Source: Candidatus Zixiibacteriota bacterium (lineage in GTDB: Bacteria; Zixibacteria; MSB-5A5; DSPP01). From it: 64,000 nt of DNA. Under the pieces are notes generated by a model, which ran no database searches, was not told where the DNA came from, and saw only the letters and a program-made list of their open reading frames with translations. The stretch is taken from contig JAKEHY010000019.1 in NCBI GenBank assembly GCA_022614805.1, forward strand, positions 43,918 to 107,917, in the 5' to 3' direction. The translations under genes were made by a program, and so were the position numbers. Below, one piece after another: positions 36,447-45,040 of this stretch; position 1 is the first letter of the stretch; every line of letters starts with the position of its first letter.

Positions 36447-38230
36447 CGGCTCCCCTCGAGGGCGCGGATTACCCGCTCCGCTTTGGCCAGGGCTTCTTCC
36501 CGTTCGGGCAAAGAGGGCCGCCAGCCGGAAAAGCGGGCTCGGTCGGCCAAATCCAAAAGCTCCAGAAGCGAAGTTTTGTCTTCGTCCGAAACCCGGTTGG
36601 AATCGAGCAGGGCCTTGATTTCCCCCCGTGTCATTCCCCAGCTGGCGACGTTGAAACGGTCGCCGAGATATTCCAAAAGCAGTTTATGCAAACGGCCAAA
36701 GTATTCGACCGCCGGCAGGCGGGAGGCGGCGCGAATCTCCTTCAACCCCTTTTTGACCATCCGGGAGGCCCGCCGGGAACGGAAATAGGAAACGTCCGTC
36801 TCTTCCTTATCCCGCACCCGGCGCAGCGCCACGGCGGCGCCGAGCAAAATCAGGGGGAAAGTCTGCAAAGCCCAGAAGCCGGCCGAGCCGACGAAACTTC
36901 CGTGTTCTCCCCCCAGCTCCCTTTTCAAGTAGCGCAGGTCGGTCTGCTTTACGTCCAGCTCCTTCTGGGTGACGCCGGAATACCCTCCCGCCAGTTCGCG
37001 GGTGCCGGTGACGGTCAAATGGAGGGGCTGGCCCTTCAAATTGACATACCTTTTTTTGGCCGGGTCAAAATAGGAGAAGGAAACCGGCGGCAGGGAAAAA
37101 CTGCCCGGCTCGCGCGGGACAAACGAGAGTTCAAAGGTTTTCCCTCCCCCGATCCTAACCCCCTCGCGGGTCAAACGCTCGGATGAGCCGGACAAAAAAA
37201 CCCGGAAGTTCTGCGGAGTGGCAACCTTCGGCTCGGCAATCGATTTGACGTTGCCGGCGCCCCAGAGGGTGATTTTGGCCGTCACCGGTTCATTCACCTC
37301 GGTGGTTTTTTTGTTCCATTCGGAACGCATCTGAAACTGCCCGACGGCGCCGGTGAAGTCGTCCGGCCGGCCCCCTTCCGGCAGGGGGAGAACCTCCACG
37401 CTTAGCGGCTGGGAGCGCAGCACCCGGTCCCGCATCCCCCGGTTGAAAAACTGGTTCAAATCGACGTTGAACGGGTCACGGTTGAAGAGGGCGTCCAAAT
37501 CCTCCACCTTGCATTTTACCGTCGCTTCGCCGATGGTCTGCCGGCCGGAGGCGGTCGGGAAAAGGGCCATTTTCACTTCGGACACCAGGTAGCGGCGGCC
37601 GCTCACGGTTTCGTAGCGGGAGGTATTCGGCGGCAGGTCTTCTTTCCAGAATCCGGTCACGGAGGGAGGGTAGTACTCCGGGTTATCGAAAAGCCGGACG
37701 GCCTGGTAGAACTTCACCGTGTAGGTCACCTGCTCGGACACGTACACCCTCGATTTATCCACCGAGGCGGTGACGAAAATATCCTTCAGCCCTTCCCGCA
37801 CCTGTGCTTCGGTCGGAGCCGGGGCCGGCTGTTTGGGGGCGCTGCCGGAGGGCAATACGGTGACGGAAATCGGCGACGTTTGTAAAAGCTTTCCACCGAT
37901 TTCCAACTCCGCCGGGCCGACCGTGAAGGTGCCGGCTTTTTTGGGGACCAATACAAAGTTGAACTGGGTGGTGGAGGTGACCACGCCGTTTACGAAGGTG
38001 ATGTTCTGGGAACGGCCGGAGGCATAGAGGGCGAAATCCCCCACGTTTTTCACCTTCGGCTCCGGGATTTTCTGCACGTTGCCGGTGACCGTCAGGGTGA
38101 GCGTGAGCTGGTCGCCGATTTCCAGCCGGTCCTTGTCCACCGCTGCCGAAAAGTTCAACCCCTGGCCAAAAACCAACGCCGCCAGACCGGTGATGATTGC
38201 GAAAGCAAGGAAGCCTGTCTTTTTCATCAC
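36443..38230 (-). CDS. batD: BatD-like protein
   Basis: This 595-residue protein has a signal peptide (about 1-22, ending VFGQ). Repeated immunoglobulin-like beta domains follow ('DRLEIGDQLTLTLTVTGNV', 'KKAGTFTVGPAELEI', 'VTYTVKFYQAV'). A membrane helix sits at about residue 450, and the cytoplasmic C-terminal domain includes 'LLLEYLGDRFNVASWGMT'. Layout and length match BatD (oxygen tolerance family). BatD is thought to act with the VWA proteins BatA/BatB in envelope stress tolerance. Four-base overlaps join it to batC and batE. Confidence 0.87.
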   Translation of the reverse strand: MMKKTGFLAFAIITGLAALVFGQGLNFSAAVDKDRLEIGDQLTLTLTVTGNVQKIPEPKVKNVGDFALYASGRSQNITFVNGVVTSTTQFNFVLVPKKAGTFTVGPAELEIGGKLLQTSPISVTVLPSGSAPKQPAPAPTEAQVREGLKDIFVTASVDKSRVYVSEQVTYTVKFYQAVRLFDNPEYYPPSVTGFWKEDLPPNTSRYETVSGRRYLVSEVKMALFPTASGRQTIGEATVKCKVEDLDALFNRDPFNVDLNQFFNRGMRDRVLRSQPLSVEVLPLPEGGRPDDFTGAVGQFQMRSEWNKKTTEVNEPVTAKITLWGAGNVKSIAEPKVATPQNFRVFLSGSSERLTREGVRIGGGKTFELSFVPREPGSFSLPPVSFSYFDPAKKRYVNLKGQPLHLTVTGTRELAGGYSGVTQKELDVKQTDLRYLKRELGGEHGSFVGSAGFWALQTFPLILLGAAVALRRVRDKEETDVSYFRSRRASRMVKKGLKEIRAASRLPAVEYFGRLHKLLLEYLGDRFNVASWGMTRGEIKALLDSNRVSDEDKTSLLELLDLADRARFSGWRPSLPEREEALAKAERVIRALEGSR

Positions 38231-38973
38231 CAGTCCCGGCCCCCCATAATTGGTATGGCCTCCGCTTTCTTTTGTTTTTTGACTTTCATCTCTTCGTTTT
38301 TCAAAGCCGCCAGAATCCGCTCTGCCTCCTCCCTGGTCATCTGCTGTCTGGGGCGGGCCATTTTTTGCTGTTCTTTCTGGTCCGGCGACTTCTGCTTTTC
38401 CTGATTCTGCGGCTGGCTCTGATTCTGTTTTTGCCGGGTCGAGTCGGAATCGGAGGAGCCGTCCTTATCCTTCTTTTCGTTTTTCTGGTTCTGTTTCTGA
38501 TTTTGTTTTTGATTTTGCTGGTTTTTCTTCTGTTCTTCAAGCATCTTTAAGGCCAGTTCCAGATTGTACTTGGCGTCCCGGTCGCTCGGGTTTATTTCCA
38601 AGGTCTTTTTATAAGCCCCGACCGCTTCCTCGAATTTGCCGGCGCCGAAAAGTCCGTTGCCGATGTTGTAATACGCTTTGGCCGCATCCGGCCCGGTCAA
38701 CTTGGAGGCCGCTTCCCCCAATTTGGGGAGGGCCAGCTCGTAATTTTTTCCGGTTACCAGAGCGGTTCCGAGATTGTAGGCGGCGACCGGAGAGCCGGGG
38801 CGGTCGATTTCCGCCGAGCGGTAGTGGCTGGCCGCCCCGTTGAAATCCCTTTGTCTATAGGCCTTGTTGCCTTTGGAGATTTCTTTTTTGAAGGAATCGG
38901 AAAAAACCGGCCCGGCGGTCAGGGAAAAAACAGCCGCCACACCCAAAACCAACCGGAACAATCCGTTCATCAT
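38227..38973 (-). CDS. batC: BatC-like TPR protein with Gln/Asn/Lys-rich tail
   Basis: This 248-residue protein is counted from ATG 38973 (a second ATG follows at 38970), with GTGGGA upstream. The frame continues upstream only because it reads through a hairpin repeat. It has a signal peptide (about 1-23). Three TPR-like units follow at about 30-150 ('AYNLGTALVTGKNYELAL', 'AYYNIGNGLFGAGKFEEAV'). A low-complexity stretch of Q, N and K at about 155-205 precedes a basic C-terminus. The repetitive tail is prone to length change. It sits between batB and batD in the usual order. Confidence 0.82.
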   Translation of the reverse strand: MMNGLFRLVLGVAAVFSLTAGPVFSDSFKKEISKGNKAYRQRDFNGAASHYRSAEIDRPGSPVAAYNLGTALVTGKNYELALPKLGEAASKLTGPDAAKAYYNIGNGLFGAGKFEEAVGAYKKTLEINPSDRDAKYNLELALKMLEEQKKNQQNQKQNQKQNQKNEKKDKDGSSDSDSTRQKQNQSQPQNQEKQKSPDQKEQQKMARPRQQMTREEAERILAALKNEEMKVKKQKKAEAIPIMGGRDW

Positions 38974-38990
38974 TCCCACATTTGCTTTCC

Positions 38991-39036
38991 CGACACTTCC
39001 CTCGACTCCGCTCGGGACAAGAAAGTGTCGGCTACC
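38991..39036. repeat. Inverted repeat between batB and batC
   Basis: CGACACTT at 38991-38998 pairs with AAGTGTCG at 39023-39030, followed by GCTACC. An inner CGACTCCGCTCG lies in the loop. The tail and outer stem match the TGAA hairpin at 2862-2884. It fills most of the 89-bp batB-batC gap, in an operon whose other genes mostly overlap, so it looks like an insertion of a repeat unit. Confidence 0.6.
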
Positions 39037-39062
39037 AATCAAGGGTTTAATATATTAACCCT

Positions 39063-40130
39063 CTACGAATTCCTGCCTTGTTTCTTTCCAACTGTCTCAT
39101 AGGTCGCGGCCGATAGCGTTTCAGCCCGCCGCCGGCGCCGTTCGTTCAATAGAAATTCTACACCCAAAAGGGCGAAAGCGGCGGCCAGAAAAGCTCGGAA
39201 GCGCTCCTCCCAGCGAGCCATGAACTGGCCGGTCAATTCCTTCCGCTCCATTTTGGATATATCGTCAAAAATCTTGTCCAATTCCAACTCCCCGGCGGTG
39301 GCCCGGTAGTACTTTCCGCCGGTTTTAAGGGCCGCTTCCTGCAGGCCGGCCTCGTCCAGCCGGCTCATCACCACCTGCCCATTATCATCTTTTTTATACC
39401 CGATTACCTGCCCGGCGGCGTTACGCACCGGTATCGGCTCGCCGGAGGGGGTTCCGATGCCGATGGTGTACATCACGACGCCGGCTCTGCGGGCTTCTTC
39501 GGCCGCTTTCATTGGGTCCGAGTCACCGGTCTCCTCCCCGTCGGAAATCAAAATCAGAACCTTGTATTTTCGTTCCTTCTCTACAAAAGCTCCGATTGCC
39601 TTTCGGATTCCCTCGCCGAGCGCAGACCCCGGCCGGGGAACCGAGCCATAATCGATATCGGAAAGAAACATCTTGGCCGCCGAGTAGTCCAAAGTAAGCG
39701 GACACTGCACGTAGGCCTCGCCGGCAAAAACCACGAGACCGATGCGGTCCCCCTTCAGCAAATCAATCAGGTTGGCGGTTTCCGATTTGGCCTTGGCCAG
39801 CCGGGAGGGGGGCATATCGGCCGCCAGCATCGAGGCGGAAACGTCCATCGCCACGATGATGTCCAGCCCCTCCCGCTTCACCAGTTCCATTTTCTTCCCC
39901 CATTGCGGCCGGGCCAAAGCTAAAATCACAAAAGCCGAGGCGAGCAAAACGAGCGCATATTTCCAGCGGCGGATTTTTTCCGAAAATCCTTCCAAAAGCC
40001 GCAGAACCATCTCCAAATCGCCGATTCGCCCCAACGCCTTTTTGCGGCGGCGCTCCAGCCAAAGGAAGAAAAGCAACAACAGCGGCAGAGCCAGAAGCCC
40101 CCAGAGAAAAATCGGTTCGGCGAAACGCAT
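39063..40130 (-). CDS. batB: BatB-like von Willebrand factor A-domain membrane protein
   Basis: This 355-residue protein has N-terminal membrane helices (about 8-25 and 58-75). A VWA domain follows with an intact MIDAS: DVSAS (about residues 95-99), 'LTLDYSAAKMFL' and 'LISDGEETGDSD'. A C-terminal hydrophobic segment lies at about 312-328, followed by a basic tail. It is the second of the paired VWA proteins of Bat operons. The stop/start overlap with batA is TAATG (1 nt). It probably assembles with BatA, BatC and BatD at the inner membrane. Confidence 0.88.
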   Translation of the reverse strand: MRFAEPIFLWGLLALPLLLLFFLWLERRRKKALGRIGDLEMVLRLLEGFSEKIRRWKYALVLLASAFVILALARPQWGKKMELVKREGLDIIVAMDVSASMLAADMPPSRLAKAKSETANLIDLLKGDRIGLVVFAGEAYVQCPLTLDYSAAKMFLSDIDYGSVPRPGSALGEGIRKAIGAFVEKERKYKVLILISDGEETGDSDPMKAAEEARRAGVVMYTIGIGTPSGEPIPVRNAAGQVIGYKKDDNGQVVMSRLDEAGLQEAALKTGGKYYRATAGELELDKIFDDISKMERKELTGQFMARWEERFRAFLAAAFALLGVEFLLNERRRRRAETLSAATYETVGKKQGRNS

Positions 40131-41119
40131 TACGGTAGTCTCCGAAAGACCGTGCCGGAAAGAAAGAGTTCAAAAACCAAAACCGCCAAGGCCGCCAAGG
40201 CCCAATTTCTGAATTTTTCGTCGAATTCCCAGTGCTCCTTGACTTTTATCCTGGTTTTTTCGAGGACGTCAATTTCTTTGAAAATCCGGGAAAAGGTCTC
40301 CGGGTCTTTGGCCCGGAAGTACCGCCCTCCGGTCAACTGGGCCATTTTTCGCAGGGTTTCCTCGTCCACATCGGACGGAACCTGCATATAGCGGCGGCCC
40401 AAAACCGGGTCGTCCACGGGAAACGGCACCATCCCGGGCCGGCCGACGCCGATGGTGTACACCTTGATACCCAAAGCCTGGGCGACACCGGCGGCGGTCA
40501 AAGGGTCGATGGCGCCGGCATTGTTGGCCCCGTCGGTGAACAGGACAATGACTTTATTTTTCGCCTGGGAATCCTTCAGCCGGTTCACGCCGTTGATTAA
40601 CCCCATCCCGATGGCGGTGCCGTCCTCAATCATCCCGAAGCGAACCTCGTCCACCAAATGAAGCAGGACGCCGTAATCTATGGTGAGCGGGCACTGGGTG
40701 AAACTTTCCTTGGAGAAAATGACCAAACCGATTCGATCCGTGCTGCGCCCCATAATAAATTTTTTGACGACATCCTTGGCCACATAGAGCCGGTTCTGCG
40801 GGTGGAAGTCTTCGGCCTTCATACTGCCGGAAATGTCCATCACCAGCATAATGTCGATGCCCGCGGTCGAACTTTCGAGATTGCGGGTCCCTTTTTGCGG
40901 CCGGGCCATTCCAAGAATTAAAAACGACAGGGCCGCCAGCCGCAAAAAATCGGGCAGGAAGGAGAATTTCTGCCGCCAGCTTTTACGCACCCCGGCGGCG
41001 CGGTTGATGTCGGAGAAACGGAGGGTGGGCAATTTCCCCTTCCGCCAGTATCGAAGCAACCACAGGATGGGAAGCAAAGTGAACAACCAGAAGGCCTCCG
41101 GGTGGGCGAATTGAAACAT
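40130..41119 (-). CDS. batA: BatA-like von Willebrand factor A-domain membrane protein
   Basis: This 329-residue protein starts 'FQFAHPEAFWLFTLLPILWLL', a membrane segment typical of BatA. A second helix lies near residue 60. The VWA domain has MIDAS motif DISGSM (about 94-99), 'SFTQCPLTIDY' and 'VLFTDGANNAGAIDP'. A last hydrophobic helix closes the protein. It is the paralogue of the following gene, and 1-nt overlaps join it on both sides. A complete MIDAS supports metal-dependent ligand or partner binding. Confidence 0.89.
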   Translation of the reverse strand: MFQFAHPEAFWLFTLLPILWLLRYWRKGKLPTLRFSDINRAAGVRKSWRQKFSFLPDFLRLAALSFLILGMARPQKGTRNLESSTAGIDIMLVMDISGSMKAEDFHPQNRLYVAKDVVKKFIMGRSTDRIGLVIFSKESFTQCPLTIDYGVLLHLVDEVRFGMIEDGTAIGMGLINGVNRLKDSQAKNKVIVLFTDGANNAGAIDPLTAAGVAQALGIKVYTIGVGRPGMVPFPVDDPVLGRRYMQVPSDVDEETLRKMAQLTGGRYFRAKDPETFSRIFKEIDVLEKTRIKVKEHWEFDEKFRNWALAALAVLVFELFLSGTVFRRLP

Positions 41120-42093
41120 CAGACCGCCGCCTCCTCCACTTCAGCGACCGTTTCCGCTTCGGGTCTCGGACGGGTGGCCTCAATCAGTTTTTTCAAAAGT
41201 TCCACGTTTTCCGATATTTGTTTTTCATCCGGCTCCCAGCGGGCGAATTTGACCCAGTCGCAGAAGACGAGAAAACGCTTCGATTCTGCCCAGCAGTCAT
41301 CAGACAAAAACCTCCGCAAATGCTCCAGTTGTTCCTCCGTGGTCAAATCCTCGGCCGGGATGCGGTACATTCGATGAGCATACCAGCGGAAAATTTCCGA
41401 AAGCCGGATGTGAAAATGCTTGAGGTTTCCCTCCGACAAAAGCAGGGAAAGCAAAAGTTCCCGCAGCTCGGCCAGAGCTATTTCCCAGGGCGGCCGCAAA
41501 TCCGGTTTTTCCTTTTCCACAATTTCAACCTTCTTGTGCTTCATGACCCAAAGAATGAAGGCCAGGGCGGCCAGCGCCCAAAGAGAAAGCCCTATCCAGG
41601 GCCACCAATTGAGGCCGACTTCAAACGGGGGTTTTTCGGCTTTCAACCGTCGTTTTGTGCTGTCCGGCTCAAGAAGAGAAACGACCGCCAGTTTCAAGGG
41701 GGGGGAAAAAACCATCCCGCCGCTGTCCCCCTTCAGGTTCCGATACACCACGGGCAGAGGGGGAATCGTGTGCGTATCCACGGCAAAGGCGGTGATGTCG
41801 AAGACGGCCCGGCGAATCTCGCGGCCCTTCAGCCGGCGCACCGGCAGAACCGTATCTTTTCTCACGTCAAAACCGACGAGGTTGGAGCCGAAGGGAATTG
41901 AGTCCAGTCTGACTTCCGGGTAGCTGAAGACCTCGACCGTGTAGGTGGCGAACTCCCCTACCGTGATTTTGTCCTTGGATAAGGAAGCCTTCACTTCCAC
42001 CGGCGGAAGATTGGCTTGGCCATAAGTCAGAGAAACAGCAAATAGAAAGCCGCCACAGAAGACGGCAACCCGTAGAAATATCCGTCTCCCCAC
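41119..42093 (-). CDS. BatD/DUF4381-like membrane protein of the bat operon
   Basis: This 324-residue protein is counted from GTG 42093, because the signal peptide (VGRRIFLRVAVFCGGFLFAV) begins there. ATG 42216 is in frame, but the 41 codons between are read through intergenic repeats. After the signal comes one beta domain ('VEVKASLSKDKITVGEFATY'). A membrane helix lies at about residue 180 and a cytoplasmic helical part has 'RLSEIFRWYAHRMYRIPAEDLTT', as in DUF4381 proteins. It lies between the DUF58 and batA genes, a common position for this partner. Confidence 0.75.
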   Translation of the reverse strand: MGRRIFLRVAVFCGGFLFAVSLTYGQANLPPVEVKASLSKDKITVGEFATYTVEVFSYPEVRLDSIPFGSNLVGFDVRKDTVLPVRRLKGREIRRAVFDITAFAVDTHTIPPLPVVYRNLKGDSGGMVFSPPLKLAVVSLLEPDSTKRRLKAEKPPFEVGLNWWPWIGLSLWALAALAFILWVMKHKKVEIVEKEKPDLRPPWEIALAELRELLLSLLLSEGNLKHFHIRLSEIFRWYAHRMYRIPAEDLTTEEQLEHLRRFLSDDCWAESKRFLVFCDWVKFARWEPDEKQISENVELLKKLIEATRPRPEAETVAEVEEAAV

Positions 42094-42216
42094 CGCCACC
42101 CCACCCAGATTCCTCGCTACGCTCGGAATGACAGAGGAGGCGGTCAGATTCCCCCCTGGCCGAATCCGAGCTTCGGCTCGGGCAGGCGCTGCGCTCGGAA
42201 TGACAGTTGCGGCCAT
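42094..42216. repeat. 'Cgctcggaatgacag' repeats between DUF58 and bat genes
   Basis: Two copies of CGCTGCGCTCGGAATGACAG / CGCTACGCTCGGAATGACAG (about 42115-42136 and 42187-42206) flank 'gaggcggtcag'. The motif is a widespread bacterial intergenic repeat which, when translated, reads 'VIPS(V/A)ARNL'. Here it is in frame with the downstream gene and produces a false N-terminal extension. Confidence 0.6.
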
Positions 42217-42221
42217 TTCCT

Positions 42222-43100
42222 TTATCGGAAACGCCGTTCCCGTTCTTTGAAGAATTTCATCAAGGGGATTAAATAAGGCCGTCCGTTTTGAATGGGGATG
42301 AAATCGGTCTGGTAGCGCCGGAAGGTGCGCTCCAGATTGGCGCGGAAGGCCCGGGCTCGGCCCTTGTAGATCCGGCGGAATTGAAAATCGGCGGCATCCA
42401 CCACCACCCGCTTTCCGGTTTCGGCATCCTCCAGCGCCACCAGCCCGACGGGCGGCAGCTCTTCCTCGCGCGGGTCGGACAAAACCAGGGCGATGACGTC
42501 GTGCTTGCGGGCGGCGACAGAGAGGGCCCGCTCCCAGCCGGAATCGATGAAATCGGAGACGATAAAAACGATGCTGCGCCGTTTCAAGGCTTTCAAGACG
42601 TATTCGAGCCCGACCGCCAGCGAAGTCTTTTTACCCTGCGGGGAAAAATACAAAAGCTCCCGAATTTGCCGCAAAACGTGGCTTTTCCCCTTGGCCGGGG
42701 GGACGAAGCGCTCGACTTGTCCGGTGAACAAAATCAAGCCGGTCTTGTCGTTGTTGAAAGCGGCGGCAAAAGCCAGAATGGCGCAGACTTCCGCCGCGGT
42801 TTCCGATTTCCACTTGCCGGCGGTGCCGAAGCGGCCGGAGGCGGAAACGTCCACCAGAAAGACCAGGGTTAACTCCCGTTCTTCCCGAAATTTCTTGACG
42901 AAAGGTGCACCGGTACGGGCGGTGACGTTCCAGTCAATCAGGCGGATGTCATCCCCGGGCTGGTATTCCCGCACCTCTTCAAACTCCATCCCCCGTCCCT
43001 TAAAGGTGGAATGGTATTCGCCGGAAAAAACCTCGTTGACCAGCCGGCGGGAGTGAATTTCAATGCGGCGGATTTTATCCTTGATTTCCTTCGGAATCAC
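42222..43100 (-). CDS. DUF58-domain protein (VWA-like)
   Basis: This 292-residue protein has the DUF58 core 'GRGMEFEEVREYQPGDDIRL' followed by 'IDWNVTARTGAPFVKKFREE'. A VWA-type fold has 'LVDVSASGRFG' (about 90-100) and 'FIVSDFIDSGWERAL'. DUF58 proteins pair with MoxR ATPases and VWA proteins, probably as substrate or adaptor in metal insertion or complex assembly. The start overlaps the moxR stop by 4 bp. No membrane helix is apparent. Confidence 0.9.
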   Translation of the reverse strand: MIPKEIKDKIRRIEIHSRRLVNEVFSGEYHSTFKGRGMEFEEVREYQPGDDIRLIDWNVTARTGAPFVKKFREERELTLVFLVDVSASGRFGTAGKWKSETAAEVCAILAFAAAFNNDKTGLILFTGQVERFVPPAKGKSHVLRQIRELLYFSPQGKKTSLAVGLEYVLKALKRRSIVFIVSDFIDSGWERALSVAARKHDVIALVLSDPREEELPPVGLVALEDAETGKRVVVDAADFQFRRIYKGRARAFRANLERTFRRYQTDFIPIQNGRPYLIPLMKFFKERERRFR

Positions 43101-44083
43101 GGCACTTCAATCTGGTCGAAAACCTTGCGCACCACGGCGTCCGAGCTCATTTCCTCGGCTTCCGCCTCGAAGGTCAGAAGCACCCGGTGGCGCAAAACGT
43201 CCAGTCCGATGGCCTTGACGTCCTCCGGAGTGACGTATCCCCGCCCGGCCATAAAGGCGTGGGCTTTGGCGGCCAAAGTCAGGAAAATGGTGGCGCGGGG
43301 GGAAGCGCCGTAGGCAATCAGCCCCTCCACCGGCACCTTGTAGGCCTTCGGTTCACGGGTGGCGAAAACAATGTTCAGGATGTACTCTTTGACTTTTTCG
43401 TCCACGTAAATTTTGTGGACGACCTCCCGCGCCGCAAGAATTTCCTTAGGCTTGATGACGGCTTCGACTTTGTGATTGGTTCCCGCCGTCTCCCGGTTCA
43501 GAATCTCCAGCTCCTCCTTGCGGTTGGGATAGCCGACGGAAAGCTTGAAGATGAAACGGTCCAGTTGCGCTTCCGGGAGGGGATAGGTTCCCTCCTGTTC
43601 GATGGGATTCTGGGTGGCCATCACCAGAAACGGCTCTTCGAGGGGAAAGGTTTTCTCCCCGATGGTCACCTGCTTTTCCTGCATCGCCTCCAAAAGGGCC
43701 GACTGGACTTTGGCCGGAGCGCGGTTGATTTCGTCGGCGAGGATGAAATTGGCGAAAATCGGCCCCTTTTTGACCGAGAATTCCCCCTTTTGGGGGGAAT
43801 AAATCATCGTGCCGATTAAATCGGCCGGCAAAAGGTCGGGCGTGAACTGGATGCGTTGGAAACCGGCGTCGATGGCGGCGGAAAGGGTGCGCACGGCCAA
43901 CGTCTTTGCCAGGCCGGGGACGCCTTCGATTAGAATGTGGCCGCCGGTTAGAAGCCCGATGAGCATCCGGTCAACCATATATTTTTGGCCGACGATGACT
44001 TTGCCGACTTCGTCCTGCAAGGGACGGACGAAAAAGGCGGCTTTTTCTACTTGAGATTGAATTTTTTCAATCTCTTCGTGCAT
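43097..44083 (-). CDS. MoxR-family AAA+ ATPase
   Basis: This 328-residue protein is counted from ATG 44083, which follows AAGGAGG with good spacing; the frame opens 24 nt further upstream. Walker A is GVPGLAKT (about 47-54). Walker B is 'LADEINRAP'. Sensor 1 is in 'VMATQNPIEQEGTYPLPEAQ', and 'RFIFKLSVGYPN' follows. MoxR ATPases act as chaperones for VWA-domain partners. It is the first gene of the moxR-DUF58-bat operon, and the strong ribosome binding site suggests high expression. The promoter should lie in the spacer to 44176. Confidence 0.93.
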   Translation of the reverse strand: MHEEIEKIQSQVEKAAFFVRPLQDEVGKVIVGQKYMVDRMLIGLLTGGHILIEGVPGLAKTLAVRTLSAAIDAGFQRIQFTPDLLPADLIGTMIYSPQKGEFSVKKGPIFANFILADEINRAPAKVQSALLEAMQEKQVTIGEKTFPLEEPFLVMATQNPIEQEGTYPLPEAQLDRFIFKLSVGYPNRKEELEILNRETAGTNHKVEAVIKPKEILAAREVVHKIYVDEKVKEYILNIVFATREPKAYKVPVEGLIAYGASPRATIFLTLAAKAHAFMAGRGYVTPEDVKAIGLDVLRHRVLLTFEAEAEEMSSDAVVRKVFDQIEVP

Positions 44084-44107
44084 TATACCCTCCTTCTGTA
44101 AAAGCAT

Positions 44108-44176
44108 ATAAACTTATACCCCAAAAGGACTAAAAGCAATCTGTTTGTAGGTAGGGGCACCCACGAGGAGTTGCTC
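44108..44176. repeat. Hairpin repeat between ubiA-like gene and moxR
   Basis: 'gtaggggcacccacgagg' and 'agttgctcctac' form an imperfect inverted repeat (about 44150-44176) reading GTAGGAGCAACTCC...GGTGCCCCTAC on the minus strand. Its CCTAC ends resemble the other hairpins. No gene is present. Confidence 0.45.
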
Positions 44177-45040
44177 CTACAAATTCCCCAGCCAGAGGGC
44201 CAGAAGGCCGGCGGCCATTGAGAATTTAAGATAACGGTTGACCCGGCACAAAACGGCGGGGACAGGATTGGCAAGAGCACGGTAAAGGGTGATAAACAGA
44301 ACCAAGTCGATTCCGAGAATCACCAAAAACAAATAGAGCCAGTTAAAGCCCCCCGTGAAAAAAGGAAGCCAGGCAACAACAGCCAGAAGGGCGAGAATGG
44401 CGGCGGCAACCCGTGCGGAGAGTTTGGCCGAAGTCAATACGGCGAAAGTTTTGGCGCCTTGCTGCAAATCGGCTTCTCTATCCTCGGCGGCTTTCATAAA
44501 CTCGCGCCCCAAATGAAAAAGGAATCCGAAGAGGAAAGCATAGAGCGGCAGACGGATTCCGGAGTAACCGGAGGCCCAGGCGCCGAAAAGAAAGCCGAAG
44601 GCGGAGAGAAAGGCGGTGACGACGTGCCCGATAATCATCACCCGCTTGAAAATCATCGCATACTGCGCCGCCAAGAGACCGGAGATGAAAGCGGCAAAGA
44701 AGCTTTTTGAATTGATGAAGTAGGAAATGACAACCCCGGTTAACAGGCACAAGAAACCAAAAAAAGCGGCGGCGGGGCCGGAAAGTTCCCCGGCCGGGAG
44801 GGGGCGGGTCGGCTTGTTGATTTTGTCTATTTTCCAGTCGAAAAAATCGTTCAGAGCATAGGCGCCGGTGGCTATCAAAAAGGCGGACAGGCAGCCCAGA
44901 TAAACGCCGGAGTTTATCCAGGCTGTGTCCCGGCTTTCTCCACCGGCGGCAAAAAAAGCACCCACAAGAACGGAAGCGATGACCAGAAAACCGTTCCAGA
45001 CCCTTCCCAGCCGGGCAAAGGCCCAGAATCGATTTATCAT
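44177..45040 (-). CDS. UbiA-family prenyltransferase, digeranylgeranylglyceryl-phosphate-synthase-like
   Basis: This 287-residue protein is counted from ATG 45040, overlapping the M24 peptidase stop by 4 bp; the longer frame upstream is inside the peptidase gene. It has eight or nine membrane helices and both Asp-rich motifs of UbiA enzymes: N64-D65-xx-D68-xxx-D72 with 'NKPTRPLPAG', and D187-xxx-D191 in 'REFMKAAEDREADLQQGAKT'. The 'GRE...K...D' form of the second motif resembles archaeal and FCB enzymes that add geranylgeranyl to glycerol phosphate. Quinone or heme prenylation is the alternative. No other lipid or quinone gene adjoins. Confidence 0.78.
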   Translation of the reverse strand: MINRFWAFARLGRVWNGFLVIASVLVGAFFAAGGESRDTAWINSGVYLGCLSAFLIATGAYALNDFFDWKIDKINKPTRPLPAGELSGPAAAFFGFLCLLTGVVISYFINSKSFFAAFISGLLAAQYAMIFKRVMIIGHVVTAFLSAFGFLFGAWASGYSGIRLPLYAFLFGFLFHLGREFMKAAEDREADLQQGAKTFAVLTSAKLSARVAAAILALLAVVAWLPFFTGGFNWLYLFLVILGIDLVLFITLYRALANPVPAVLCRVNRYLKFSMAAGLLALWLGNL

